In this document: one piece after another, positions 1 to 6,057 of the stretch
Numbering within the stretch: position 1 is the first letter of the stretch
How the letters are laid out: the number at the start of each line of letters is the position of its first letter
Assembly: GCA_027858865.1 (NCBI GenBank)
Contig: JAQIBW010000292.1
Coordinates: 1 to 6,695, forward strand
Origin: Sulfurimonas sp.
GTDB taxonomy: Bacteria > Campylobacterota > Campylobacteria > Campylobacterales > Sulfurimonadaceae
DNA: 6,695 nucleotides
Direction: 5' to 3'
The notes under the pieces: model-generated
Database searches by the model: none
What the model saw: only the letters and a program-made list of their open reading frames with translations
Told to the model about the DNA's origin: nothing
Position numbers and translations under genes: made by a program

Positions 1-58
1 TACCTTTACCAGCTTTAAGTTGTGCTGCAAATTCTGCAACATCGATTTCTATCTTCAT
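1..58 (-). CDS. IS256-family transposase, N-terminal fragment (runs off the left edge)
   Basis: An ATG at 58-56 opens a frame reading MKIEIDVAEFAAQLKAGKG before the window ends. Members of the IS256 (mutator-type, DDE) transposase family commonly begin with a similar 'K-x-E-I-D-V-x-x-F-A-x-x-L-x-x-G-K' stretch ahead of a 'GKDG..LxPLIKxLxEAAL' block, which would lie just outside. A good ribosome binding site (AGAAGGA on the minus strand, about 66-72) stands 7 bases before the ATG. The position of the gene just inside a terminal repeat supports the call. The catalytic DDE residues are not visible, so whether the enzyme is intact is unknown. The family call rests on the start motif plus the terminal repeat. 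Confidence 0.75.
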   Translation of the reverse strand, partial: MKIEIDVAEFAAQLKAGKG

Positions 59-89
59 CTGTTTTTCCTTCTGTGTTCAATATTTTATC

Positions 90-117
90 TTATTGACACA
101 GAATTATTTACAGTCCC
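90..117 (-). repeat. Terminal inverted repeat of the IS256-like element
   Basis: On the minus strand the repeat starts GGGACTGTAAATAATTCTG and continues TGTCAATAA inward. The form (G-rich tip, ACTGT, AT run, then TGTGTCA) fits IS256-family termini as I recall them. The inner limit is approximate because the partner repeat is outside the window. The TAA within it serves as stop codon for the interrupted cyclase gene. The opposite strand contains a perfect TTGACA (93-98) pointing outward. Confidence 0.7.
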
Positions 118-1438
118 TATCATAATTTTTATCATCATTTCTAAAAGATGTCAAACCAACACTTACAGTAATATGAAACTTATTCCCATCGATGTCTATT
201 TCTTTATTTGCAATTTCTTCTTTAATTTTATTGGCTAGAACTAACGCATCTTCAAGTTTTGTATATGACAAGATAATAGAAAACTCTTCACCGCCTATTC
301 TTCCCAATATATCTGTTTTACGCGAGTTGTGTTTTAAAAGATTAGCAAACTCTTTCAAAACTATATCACCGCTTAAGTGTCCTAACGAATCATTTATCAG
401 TTTGAATCTGTCTAAGTCAAACATCATCAAGGAAGTACTACTATTGATGTTACGTTTTACTCTTGAGAGTTCATCCTCGAGACGACTACTAAAGTACCTT
501 CTATTATACAGTTCTGTCAAAAAGTCAGTAGTTGCTTGAAGCTCTAGTTTTTCTTGCATCTCTTTTTGAGTTGTAATATCTAGTATACTCCAAACTACTC
601 CTGTACTGTTCTTTGTAAACTCAATCGATGAACCAATAAATTCACACCATATAGGTTTGTTGTCTTTTCTCTTTAGCTGATACTCTATCTTTTGATGAGA
701 GTCAGTCTTAATCTTTGAAAAGTTATCTGTAAGTGATTTTTTAGATGGATTGTTTAAATGAATGTTTCTACTGCTCTGTCCAATCAATTCATCTTTAGAA
801 AAACCAATAATCTCACTAAAGCGCTTATTTACCATCACAATCTGGCAATCCTCATCTACAAGCATCATACCTGAAGCATTATTTTCAAAAATCATTTCAA
901 ATCGTTTTTTTGTTAGTGACAACTCATCAAGAGTAATTTGCCTCTCCAAAAATGAACCAGCCCATTTAGCAAGCAGTCTCATAAACTCATCATCAGTTGA
1001 GTCATATTCCAACTGTCTAGCTTCTGGAGATGAGAAGTTAATAGTGCCATATACTTTAGCGTTGACTCTGATTGGTGCGCCAATATATGAAACAAGATCA
1101 AAGTCTCTGTGACACGGATGACCAACATATTTTGAGGTTGTGACATCTTGAATAGCCAATATATCATCTATTTCTAGAGTAGTTTTACAGTATGTTGAAC
1201 CCAGTGCAAATAACTGTTCATCATAGAGTGTATTTGGAGGGGTTGACTGAACATCAACGGTATAGTCCTGCCCAACTATGTGGCTGACAATTCCAAACTC
1301 AAGACCAAAGTGTTTTTTTCCTATAACCAAAGCTTCTCTAAGTGTTTCTATAGGACTAGTATTTGAGATTGCCGCTATTTTATTTAGTTTGCGAAGAGTC
1401 TCATTTTGTCGCTTAATAATTCTTAGTTTATCACACAC
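104..1438 (-). CDS. GAF-PAS-GGDEF diguanylate cyclase, C-terminus truncated by an IS insertion
   Basis: A cytoplasmic sensor enzyme predicted to make c-di-GMP from two GTP. A GAF domain spans about residues 25-170, a PAS domain about 176-295 (ending in the usual DIT linker) and a GGDEF domain about 300-440. The cyclase signature is complete: FDLDRFK (340-346) with the metal-binding Asp, GGEEF (382-386), and an RxxD inhibitory site RKTD (373-376) at the correct five-residue distance. There is no EAL domain and no membrane segment. Translation starts at GTG 1438-1436, supported by GAGGAG six bases upstream. After Y439-D440 the frame enters the IS terminus, which supplies R-D-C-K and TAA. The usual closing helix and strand of the domain (the 'RADxALYxAKxxGRN' region, roughly 20-25 residues) are absent. 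The active-site motifs remain, but a domain lacking its last elements may fold poorly, so activity is uncertain. Confidence 0.93.
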   Translation of the reverse strand: MCDKLRIIKRQNETLRKLNKIAAISNTSPIETLREALVIGKKHFGLEFGIVSHIVGQDYTVDVQSTPPNTLYDEQLFALGSTYCKTTLEIDDILAIQDVTTSKYVGHPCHRDFDLVSYIGAPIRVNAKVYGTINFSSPEARQLEYDSTDDEFMRLLAKWAGSFLERQITLDELSLTKKRFEMIFENNASGMMLVDEDCQIVMVNKRFSEIIGFSKDELIGQSSRNIHLNNPSKKSLTDNFSKIKTDSHQKIEYQLKRKDNKPIWCEFIGSSIEFTKNSTGVVWSILDITTQKEMQEKLELQATTDFLTELYNRRYFSSRLEDELSRVKRNINSSTSLMMFDLDRFKLINDSLGHLSGDIVLKEFANLLKHNSRKTDILGRIGGEEFSIILSYTKLEDALVLANKIKEEIANKEIDIDGNKFHITVSVGLTSFRNDDKNYDRDCK

Positions 1439-1444
1439 GTATAA

Positions 1445-1450
1445 CTCCTC
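1445..1450 (-). promoter_or_regulatory. Ribosome binding site that fixes the GTG start of the GGDEF gene
   Basis: GAGGAG on the minus strand lies six bases ahead of GTG 1438-1436. No ATG in the same frame nearby has comparable support, so the GTG is taken as the start. Confidence 0.75.
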
Positions 1451-1599
1451 TTTATAATATACTATTATTACATAACGGAGCTAAGATTACAATGTCACTT
1501 GACAATATAATGCAAGTATAGTGCTATTCAAATATTGATAGTAACAGTTTGATTAAACATAGAAAATTAATACGATTCTTTAAAATAATCTATCTTAGA

Positions 1600-1605
1600 T
1601 AAAAT
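1600..1605 (+). promoter_or_regulatory. Candidate -10 element for the 119-aa gene
   Basis: TAAAAT (four or more matches to TATAAT, depending on alignment) would give a transcript start near 1612 and a leader of about 20 bases before ATG 1632. It overlaps the TATCTTAGATA palindrome. No recognisable -35 accompanies it; weak -35 elements are usual in Campylobacterota. Prediction only. Confidence 0.3.
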
Positions 1606-1631
1606 AACGTCTACTATTTAAAAGGCTCAAA

Positions 1632-1991
1632 ATGAAGTACATCATAGACATGATAGATGATATACGAGAAAATATACAAAACTCACAAAACTATACTCTT
1701 CTAGCTATGCTTTTAAAAGAAGATGATGCACAGAACTTTCAAAATGCAGGTCAGAAGGTCATAACATCCATAGAGATAGACCATAACGATAAAAAGTTAC
1801 TACTGGGCTTCTTAGATGGAGATGCGACTACAAAAGAGTTATTAGAGTCTGTAAACTCTTTAGATATGAAAGCTATGATGTATGAGGTGGTGGTTAAGGT
1901 TTCAGATGAGCATCCTCTGATGCCTGTTGTTGGGTTTGGAGAAAACAACGAGCAAAGAGCGTACACTTTTTTTGTAACTACACTAATGTGA
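1632..1991 (+). CDS. Small acidic protein of unknown function (119 aa)
   Basis: I do not recognise a named family. The protein has no signal peptide, membrane segment or cysteine and looks like a compact cytoplasmic alpha/beta domain. An N-terminal helix (MKYIIDMIDDIRENI) is followed by a leucine-rich helix (about 21-31), a central beta/loop region with LLLGFLDGD (56-64), and a C-terminal half containing SLDMKAMMYEVVVKV (76-90) and PVVGFGENNEQRAYTFF (98-114). The start at ATG 1632 is supported by AAAGG seven or so bases upstream. Its stop overlaps the end of the convergent pentapeptide-repeat gene by 14 bp, so the two messages share complementary 3' ends. The frame is well formed with ordinary codon choice, so I take it as a real gene, but no function can be assigned. 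Confidence 0.85.
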   Translation: MKYIIDMIDDIRENIQNSQNYTLLAMLLKEDDAQNFQNAGQKVITSIEIDHNDKKLLLGFLDGDATTKELLESVNSLDMKAMMYEVVVKVSDEHPLMPVVGFGENNEQRAYTFFVTTLM

Positions 1992-2580
1992 TTTCCATTA
2001 TTTCAAGTAAAAACAGTGCCTCATATCGGTTGAAGATTGCCTTCGTTAGATGATTTTTACGTATGTCTATGTAGGTGTTTTGTGCATCTGTAAAGTTAGC
2101 GTACTCCAAGTGAGTGTTTTCAAACAAAGCTCCCTTAAAATCTGTACCCGTAAAATCAGCTTTTTGTAGTGAAGCGTTTCTAAAATCTACTTCTTTTGCA
2201 CGGCACTCTTTCATGATTAAATCTTCTAGTTGCAAGCCTAAAAAGTTACTGTCATTTAAAATGGACTCTACAAATCGTAAAGGACCGGCACTTAGTAAAC
2301 TTTTATAGTCACACATCGTCCAGTCAATCCCAACCATTTTACAAGATACAAAAGTAACATCACTCATTTTAGTATCGGTTAGTTTCATAAGACTCAGGTT
2401 ACAGTTTTCAAAATGGCACTCGATAAATCTACATGACAAAAAAAAAGTTTCACTAAAGTCGCAAGAGACAAACGTACATGATTCAAACTCTACTTTTTTT
2501 ATCTTTAAGCCATGAAGGCTAATATCTTTAAAATCCTCTGCAAAACAGTCTAAACCATCAACAATACTTACTACAGCCAT
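1978..2580 (-). CDS. Pentapeptide-repeat protein (right-handed quadrilateral beta-helix)
   Basis: Of 200 residues, most fall into A(D/N)Lxx-type pentapeptides: about sixteen in register from residue 15 to 94, a non-canonical stretch at about 95-110, then about fourteen more from 111 to 183 (for example VDFRN, ADFTG, TDFKG, ANFTD). The C-terminal segment NRYEALFLLEIMEITLV looks like a capping or dimerising helix, as seen in Qnr/MfpA-like members. The inward i-2 position is often cysteine (C35, C40, C50, C55, C60, C80, C90). No signal peptide or membrane segment is seen, so it is probably cytoplasmic. Start ATG 2580-2578 has AAAGGAT five bases upstream. It follows the 741-aa membrane protein gene by 53 bp on the same strand, suggesting cotranscription. 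Family function is diverse; a few relatives mimic DNA and bind gyrase, but nothing here proves that role. Confidence 0.92.
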   Translation of the reverse strand: MAVVSIVDGLDCFAEDFKDISLHGLKIKKVEFESCTFVSCDFSETFFLSCRFIECHFENCNLSLMKLTDTKMSDVTFVSCKMVGIDWTMCDYKSLLSAGPLRFVESILNDSNFLGLQLEDLIMKECRAKEVDFRNASLQKADFTGTDFKGALFENTHLEYANFTDAQNTYIDIRKNHLTKAIFNRYEALFLLEIMEITLV

Positions 2581-2633
2581 TTCTATCCTTTTGGAGCAAG
2601 ATAATTTTTAAAAACTCCTAATATACTTTAGTT

Positions 2634-4859
2634 CTAAAACAACTTTATTGGTAAGCCTAAACCACCGCCAGACGATGGAGAAAAACTTGTGTCGATGCCA
2701 CCGAGTGCGTCTTGTTTTGAGTTGAGAAGTGAAGCTGTATCTCCAAGATTTGAAGAAAGTCCTTTACTTGAACCACCTGCTTTTGCCAATATGCCAGCTT
2801 TTAGGTCTTTCTCAAAACCTCTAGTTACTTTGGTTAGCATTTTGCTCATACCTTTAGACAGCTGTTTATCTAAGTCACTTTTTACTTCTATGCTAGGTTG
2901 TTCAAGTTTTCCATCTACAGATATATCTACGTTAAAGTTTGAGATGCCAGACAGCAAGTCGTTTACCACTTTTTGTGATGGCATCTGAAGTTTTACCTGT
3001 ATTACATTCACTTTACTTTTCGCTTTTATGTTTGCATCTTCGACTGCCCCTTTTAAAGTAGCATTTGTAACTATGTCGTTCATACTAAGAGATTGCATAT
3101 CCAGAGCTGCTGTTTTAAAGCCTATAATCTTCACATCAAAGCTTGTGTTTGCTTTATCTCCACGTCTATCATCAACTACATCTGCGACTATCCTCCTATA
3201 CTGTGTTCCTTTAGCATCTGCATGAATCACAGTAGGTTTACCATATAGTTTTTGGTTGCTAGAGAGGTCTTTGACATTTACATCTAAAACATCACCCTTT
3301 AGTTTTATGTTTATCTTAGACTCTTTTACTACAAGGTCTGGGATTTTTGAAAGATTTGCATACTTTATCCATCTTCCTTGACCACGGGGAGGAGGAACAT
3401 CGAGAGCCTTTTCTTTTTTAGCACCATCGCTAATGTAAGGAGCTAGCATCTCATAGTATTTAAGCAGCATTTTCATATACCCACCGATCTCGTCACTCAT
3501 AAGTGTTCCTATGAGGTTAGCTCCACCTCCTGCACTTAGAGAGTACTTCTTTTTAAGACGTTCTAGGTCTTGTTGAGGAAGATTTTTTAAAGCATATATC
3601 TGTTGTTTGAGACGTTTTTGGTCTGCATTAAAATCTTTTTTTAAAGATGTATATTTGCCTTTTAGAGAGTTAATCTTAGACTTTAGTTTGTCTATGTCAC
3701 TCTTAGCAGATGCTATCTTTGTTATGTCCCCATCTTGTAGGCTCTTTTGGAGTTTCTTTGCATCTGCTTTTATCTCATCTACTTCATTTTTGCTTTTTAA
3801 CTCAGACGATATTTTTGTCCACTTCTCTTTTGTTTTTTCTATATCTGCTTTTAGTTTCTGAGCTTCTGCTACAGACTTTAGTTCCTCTTTTGCCAAGATG
3901 TCATCTACGCTTGGAAGAACGAATGGATTACTATCTAAAGATGCTGACTTTTTATCTGTGGCTTTTGCTTTAGTAGCTTCAGTTTTTGCAACATAAGCGT
4001 CATCATAAGCTTTTGCCGTAGTCGCTCTTTTTTCATTAAAAGCCAGTGCCTTAACGTTTAGCATCTCTATCATCGCTTTTTTCTCTATAAGCGCAGAAAA
4101 ACCAAGAGCAAATTCTACATCTCCTACTTGAACAAGGTTATGAGTAAGTTTGTCTTTGTCTGCTATCTGGATGCCGGATATCTTTACACGCAGATCTGAA
4201 AAGCTTGAACTAAAATCTTTGATGTTTACTTGTGTTTGCAAAGAATAAGCAAGAGATTTTTCTATACCTACGCGAGCAATCGGGTCAAAGATGAAGATAA
4301 AGATAACTGCAATTGCCACAGCTAAACCACCAAAAACACCTAGACCCCACCAACGAAAAAATGAGTTTGATGATGCTTCATCGTTAAATAGCTTCATCCA
4401 GCTAGTAGCTTTCCACTCATTTAGCTTAGCACCTATCTGGTCTCTATAAAGAGTAATAACTCTGTTTAATACAAGTAGCATCGGAATAGCAAGTACAGCC
4501 GATACTATTAGAGAACCAGTTACCAGTGTATAGTTAAACGAACTCCATCTAAATAGTGCTGAGTTATATAAAGATGTAAAGAAACCATTAAGAGATTCAT
4601 TTGTCAGAACTGAGTAACCAAGAGACTCAAACATAGGATCAAACAGATAACCTACTCCGCTAAAGATAGCAGTAAAAAGTAAGAAGAGTCCAAAGTTGAT
4701 ATTTAAGATAAGTGCTATAAAAAGAATATCTAAGAGGATAAGAGAACTTGTAGGTAAAAAACCTGCAAACATCGCTAAAACTATAGCACCGGAGAGTTGC
4801 CACGATTTACCTGAAGAGTTAAGAGCCTTAAAAAGCTTACGTATAAAATTAAACACCAC
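2634..4859 (-). CDS. TIGR03546-TIGR03545 fusion: envelope membrane protein with AsmA-like region
   Basis: A 741-aa inner-membrane protein of unknown function. Residues 1-150 form a multi-pass membrane part resembling TIGR03546/DUF2062-like proteins (hydrophobic spans about 22-37, 38-53, 56-74 and 112-133; conserved-looking FAGFLPTSS and YLFDPMFESLGYSVL). A further span at 171-191 starts a TIGR03545-like part: FDPIARVGIEKSL, then the 'VNI..SDLRVKISGIQIAD' pattern typical of AsmA-like proteins (about 190-275), a Lys/Glu/Ala-rich coiled coil (about 325-435), a beta-rich region (about 500-665) and a Gly/Ser-rich tail. The large C-terminal part is expected in the periplasm. These two families are normally separate adjacent genes. 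The annotated start is GTG 4859, but GTG 4856 in the same frame is better spaced from AAGGGG. It is followed by the pentapeptide-repeat gene on the same strand. Family names are from memory of the patterns, not a search. Confidence 0.9.
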   Translation of the reverse strand: MVFNFIRKLFKALNSSGKSWQLSGAIVLAMFAGFLPTSSLILLDILFIALILNINFGLFLLFTAIFSGVGYLFDPMFESLGYSVLTNESLNGFFTSLYNSALFRWSSFNYTLVTGSLIVSAVLAIPMLLVLNRVITLYRDQIGAKLNEWKATSWMKLFNDEASSNSFFRWWGLGVFGGLAVAIAVIFIFIFDPIARVGIEKSLAYSLQTQVNIKDFSSSFSDLRVKISGIQIADKDKLTHNLVQVGDVEFALGFSALIEKKAMIEMLNVKALAFNEKRATTAKAYDDAYVAKTEATKAKATDKKSASLDSNPFVLPSVDDILAKEELKSVAEAQKLKADIEKTKEKWTKISSELKSKNEVDEIKADAKKLQKSLQDGDITKIASAKSDIDKLKSKINSLKGKYTSLKKDFNADQKRLKQQIYALKNLPQQDLERLKKKYSLSAGGGANLIGTLMSDEIGGYMKMLLKYYEMLAPYISDGAKKEKALDVPPPRGQGRWIKYANLSKIPDLVVKESKINIKLKGDVLDVNVKDLSSNQKLYGKPTVIHADAKGTQYRRIVADVVDDRRGDKANTSFDVKIIGFKTAALDMQSLSMNDIVTNATLKGAVEDANIKAKSKVNVIQVKLQMPSQKVVNDLLSGISNFNVDISVDGKLEQPSIEVKSDLDKQLSKGMSKMLTKVTRGFEKDLKAGILAKAGGSSKGLSSNLGDTASLLNSKQDALGGIDTSFSPSSGGGLGLPIKLF

Positions 4860-4862
4860 ACA

Positions 4863-4868
4863 CCCCTT
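4863..4868 (-). promoter_or_regulatory. Ribosome binding site bearing on a double GTG start
   Basis: AAGGGG on the minus strand is followed by TGT, then GTG GTG TTT. It is 3 bases from the first GTG (4859-4857) and 6 from the second (4856-4854). The spacing favours the second GTG, which would shorten the 741-aa protein by one residue. A stop codon (TAA, 4886-4884) closes the frame upstream, and no ATG is available in between. Confidence 0.6.
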
Positions 4869-4885
4869 ATTCGATATTATTGATT

Positions 4886-4891
4886 ATTATA
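4886..4891 (-). promoter_or_regulatory. Candidate -10 element for the fusion-protein/pentapeptide operon
   Basis: A perfect TATAAT on the minus strand lies in the 68-bp gap behind the chemoreceptor gene and would start transcription near 4879, giving a leader of about 20 bases. It sits within an imperfectly bounded inverted repeat, ATTGAT-N8-ATCAAT (4879-4898). No good -35 is seen. The gap is short enough that readthrough from the chemoreceptor operon is also possible. Confidence 0.45.
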
Positions 4892-4927
4892 CATCAATTA
4901 ATCATTATAAGGAGATTATTTGGCTTT

Positions 4928-6046
4928 TTACTTGTTAGTAAGACCGTGAAGAGTACCTATGATCTCATCCATTTTATGGCTGATAAGGCTTACATCATCT
5001 GAAATGTTATTTACTTCGCTAGCATTAGTATTTAGTGCATCTGAGCTCTCAGAGATTGACTGAATAAGAACATTTGTAGTAGCTGAAGTCTCTGCTAAAG
5101 ACTTTTGAGTACGTTCTGCAAGTTTTCTTACTTCATCTGCAACAACTGCAAACCCACGACCATGCTCGCCAGCACGTGCAGCTTCTATGGCAGCATTTAA
5201 AGCTAGTAAGTTAGTTTGTTCTGCAATCTCACCTATATTCGACAAGATTTCTTTAGTTTCATTTGCACTTGAAACCAAAGTTTGAAGGTTATCAACCATC
5301 TCATTCTCTTTTTGAGAAACATTATGTATACGTTCTACAGTACTGTTAATCATATCTTTTAACTCTATAATAGTCGTATCAGTTATTTCACTAATCGTTT
5401 CATTTAACGTATTAGATGTTTCTACAATATGGTGTTGAGTATCTTTATTTTCTTGTTCCATATTTTGTAGAGATTGTCCTAAAAGGTTAATGTTGTTTAG
5501 TAGATCAGCCATTTTCGCTTCTACTTTTACATCACTTCTTGTAGTAAACTTACCATCTGCATAACTTTGTAAAGTTGTTATGGCATTATCTAGAGTTTTT
5601 TCTGATGATGTCAACATATTATTCATACTATTTCTAAGAACATGAACATATGGTGTTTTACTGTCTGCATTTACTCTGCATGAAAAGTGACCTCTTGACA
5701 CCCTATCTGCTAAAAGAACCATTTCTCCGGCAACACGAGTATCATTTAGTGTCGCATCTTGGTAACTTGTCACTATCTTGTTAAAGTTTATTTCCGCTTC
5801 GTTAGTCGAGTCTAGGTTGATATCAACCTTATTTCTCTTAAACTCCATCATCTCAATCAAGTCTAATCTTTTCTTATTTAAAGAACTAGCCCCACCTGAG
5901 TCTTTAATCAAATTCACTCCAATAACTACAGCAAACACAACTACCGCTAAAACTGCTTGGATAATATTTGAACTAGTTAGAAAAAGAGAAGCTATTAAAA
6001 TTACGAATGCGATTGAAACTACTATTGGTGTTTGTAAATTATTCAT
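4928..6046 (-). CDS. Methyl-accepting chemotaxis protein without periplasmic sensor, CetA-like
   Basis: This 372-aa receptor has two membrane spans (about 8-24 and 27-47) joined by only a few residues, so it has a hairpin anchor and no ligand-binding domain. Two HAMP-like modules follow (about 105-150, containing ADRVSRGHFSCRV, and 155-197, containing SYADGKFTTRSD). The signalling hairpin runs from about 205 to the end, and the conserved tip includes EQTNLLALNAAIEAARAGE and HGRGFAVVADEVRKLAERT (275-313), the part that binds CheA and CheW. There are roughly 80 residues on each side of the tip, a short receptor class. No CheR/CheB-tethering pentapeptide ends the protein. Start ATG 6046 has AGGGA upstream, overlapping the previous stop codon. 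The upstream partner is an Aer-like PAS protein 8 bp away, so the pair likely works as CetA/CetB do in Campylobacter: PAS redox sensing passed to this receptor's HAMP region. Orthology to CetA is inference. Confidence 0.93.
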   Translation of the reverse strand: MNNLQTPIVVSIAFVILIASLFLTSSNIIQAVLAVVVFAVVIGVNLIKDSGGASSLNKKRLDLIEMMEFKRNKVDINLDSTNEAEINFNKIVTSYQDATLNDTRVAGEMVLLADRVSRGHFSCRVNADSKTPYVHVLRNSMNNMLTSSEKTLDNAITTLQSYADGKFTTRSDVKVEAKMADLLNNINLLGQSLQNMEQENKDTQHHIVETSNTLNETISEITDTTIIELKDMINSTVERIHNVSQKENEMVDNLQTLVSSANETKEILSNIGEIAEQTNLLALNAAIEAARAGEHGRGFAVVADEVRKLAERTQKSLAETSATTNVLIQSISESSDALNTNASEVNNISDDVSLISHKMDEIIGTLHGLTNK

Positions 6047-6048
6047 CT

Positions 6049-6057
6049 ATGTCCCTA
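6049..6057 (-). promoter_or_regulatory. Stop codon of the PAS gene overlapping the receptor's ribosome binding site
   Basis: On the minus strand the sequence reads TAGGGACATAG and then ATG. The TAG that ends the PAS gene shares bases with the AGGGA that serves the receptor start. This arrangement favours translational coupling and balanced output of the two partner proteins. Confidence 0.6.

Larger units (their letters stand above)
1..117 (-). mobile_element. IS256-family insertion sequence, 5' (transposase-start) end, partial
   Basis: The segment carries the start of a transposase gene, a short leader and a terminal sequence. Read on the minus strand, the terminus begins GGGACTGTAAATAATTCTGT, the kind of terminal repeat expected of the IS256 family. 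The outer boundary is placed at base 117 (give or take 2 bp) because the reading frame of the neighbouring GGDEF gene loses its domain sequence exactly there. IS256 elements usually duplicate 8-9 bp of target, so the copy flanking this end would be about 118-126 (TATCATAAT). The other end lies outside the window, so the duplication and the full element cannot be confirmed here. Confidence 0.8.
1439..1631. other. Divergent intergenic region between the GGDEF gene and the 119-aa gene
   Basis: This 193-bp AT-rich stretch holds the start signals for two divergent genes and no ORF of note. Two small symmetrical elements stand out: TGTCACTTGACA (1493-1504, arms TGTCA/TGACA with a 2-bp centre) and TATCTTAGATA (1591-1601). 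For the plus-strand gene, TAAAAT at 1600-1605 is the best -10 candidate, about 26 bp from its ATG, without a good -35. For the minus-strand gene no convincing promoter is visible; TATTAT (1459-1454) is too close to the ribosome binding site to be persuasive. No terminator or RNA gene was recognised. Confidence 0.5.

Noticed and set aside
20..238. 72-aa plus-strand frame at the left edge
   Set aside because: It crosses the IS terminus and lies antisense to the transposase start and the cyclase. Its composition is low-complexity Phe/Ile, as expected for a shadow of AT-rich coding sequence.
1499..1528. TTGACA on the plus strand (1499-1504) as the -35 of the 119-aa gene
   Set aside because: The nearby TATAGT is only 12 bp away and GCTATT is a poor -10. 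The resulting leader would be about 100 bases, so it was not called.
1978..2580. Calling the pentapeptide-repeat gene a qnr quinolone-resistance gene
   Set aside because: Only the fold and the C-terminal helix are shared. The repeat sequence follows the general pentapeptide family, and there is no evidence for gyrase protection.
2689..2988. Plus-strand frames opposite the 741-aa membrane protein (for example 2689-2988 and 3607-3861)
   Set aside because: These are antisense shadows of a long, coherent coding sequence, rich in Ser/Leu/Phe, and I recognise no domain in them.
4879..4898. The ATTGAT-N8-ATCAAT inverted repeat as a terminator for the chemoreceptor gene
   Set aside because: The stem is short and AT-only with no following T run on the minus strand, and it overlaps a perfect TATAAT, so a promoter reading is preferred.
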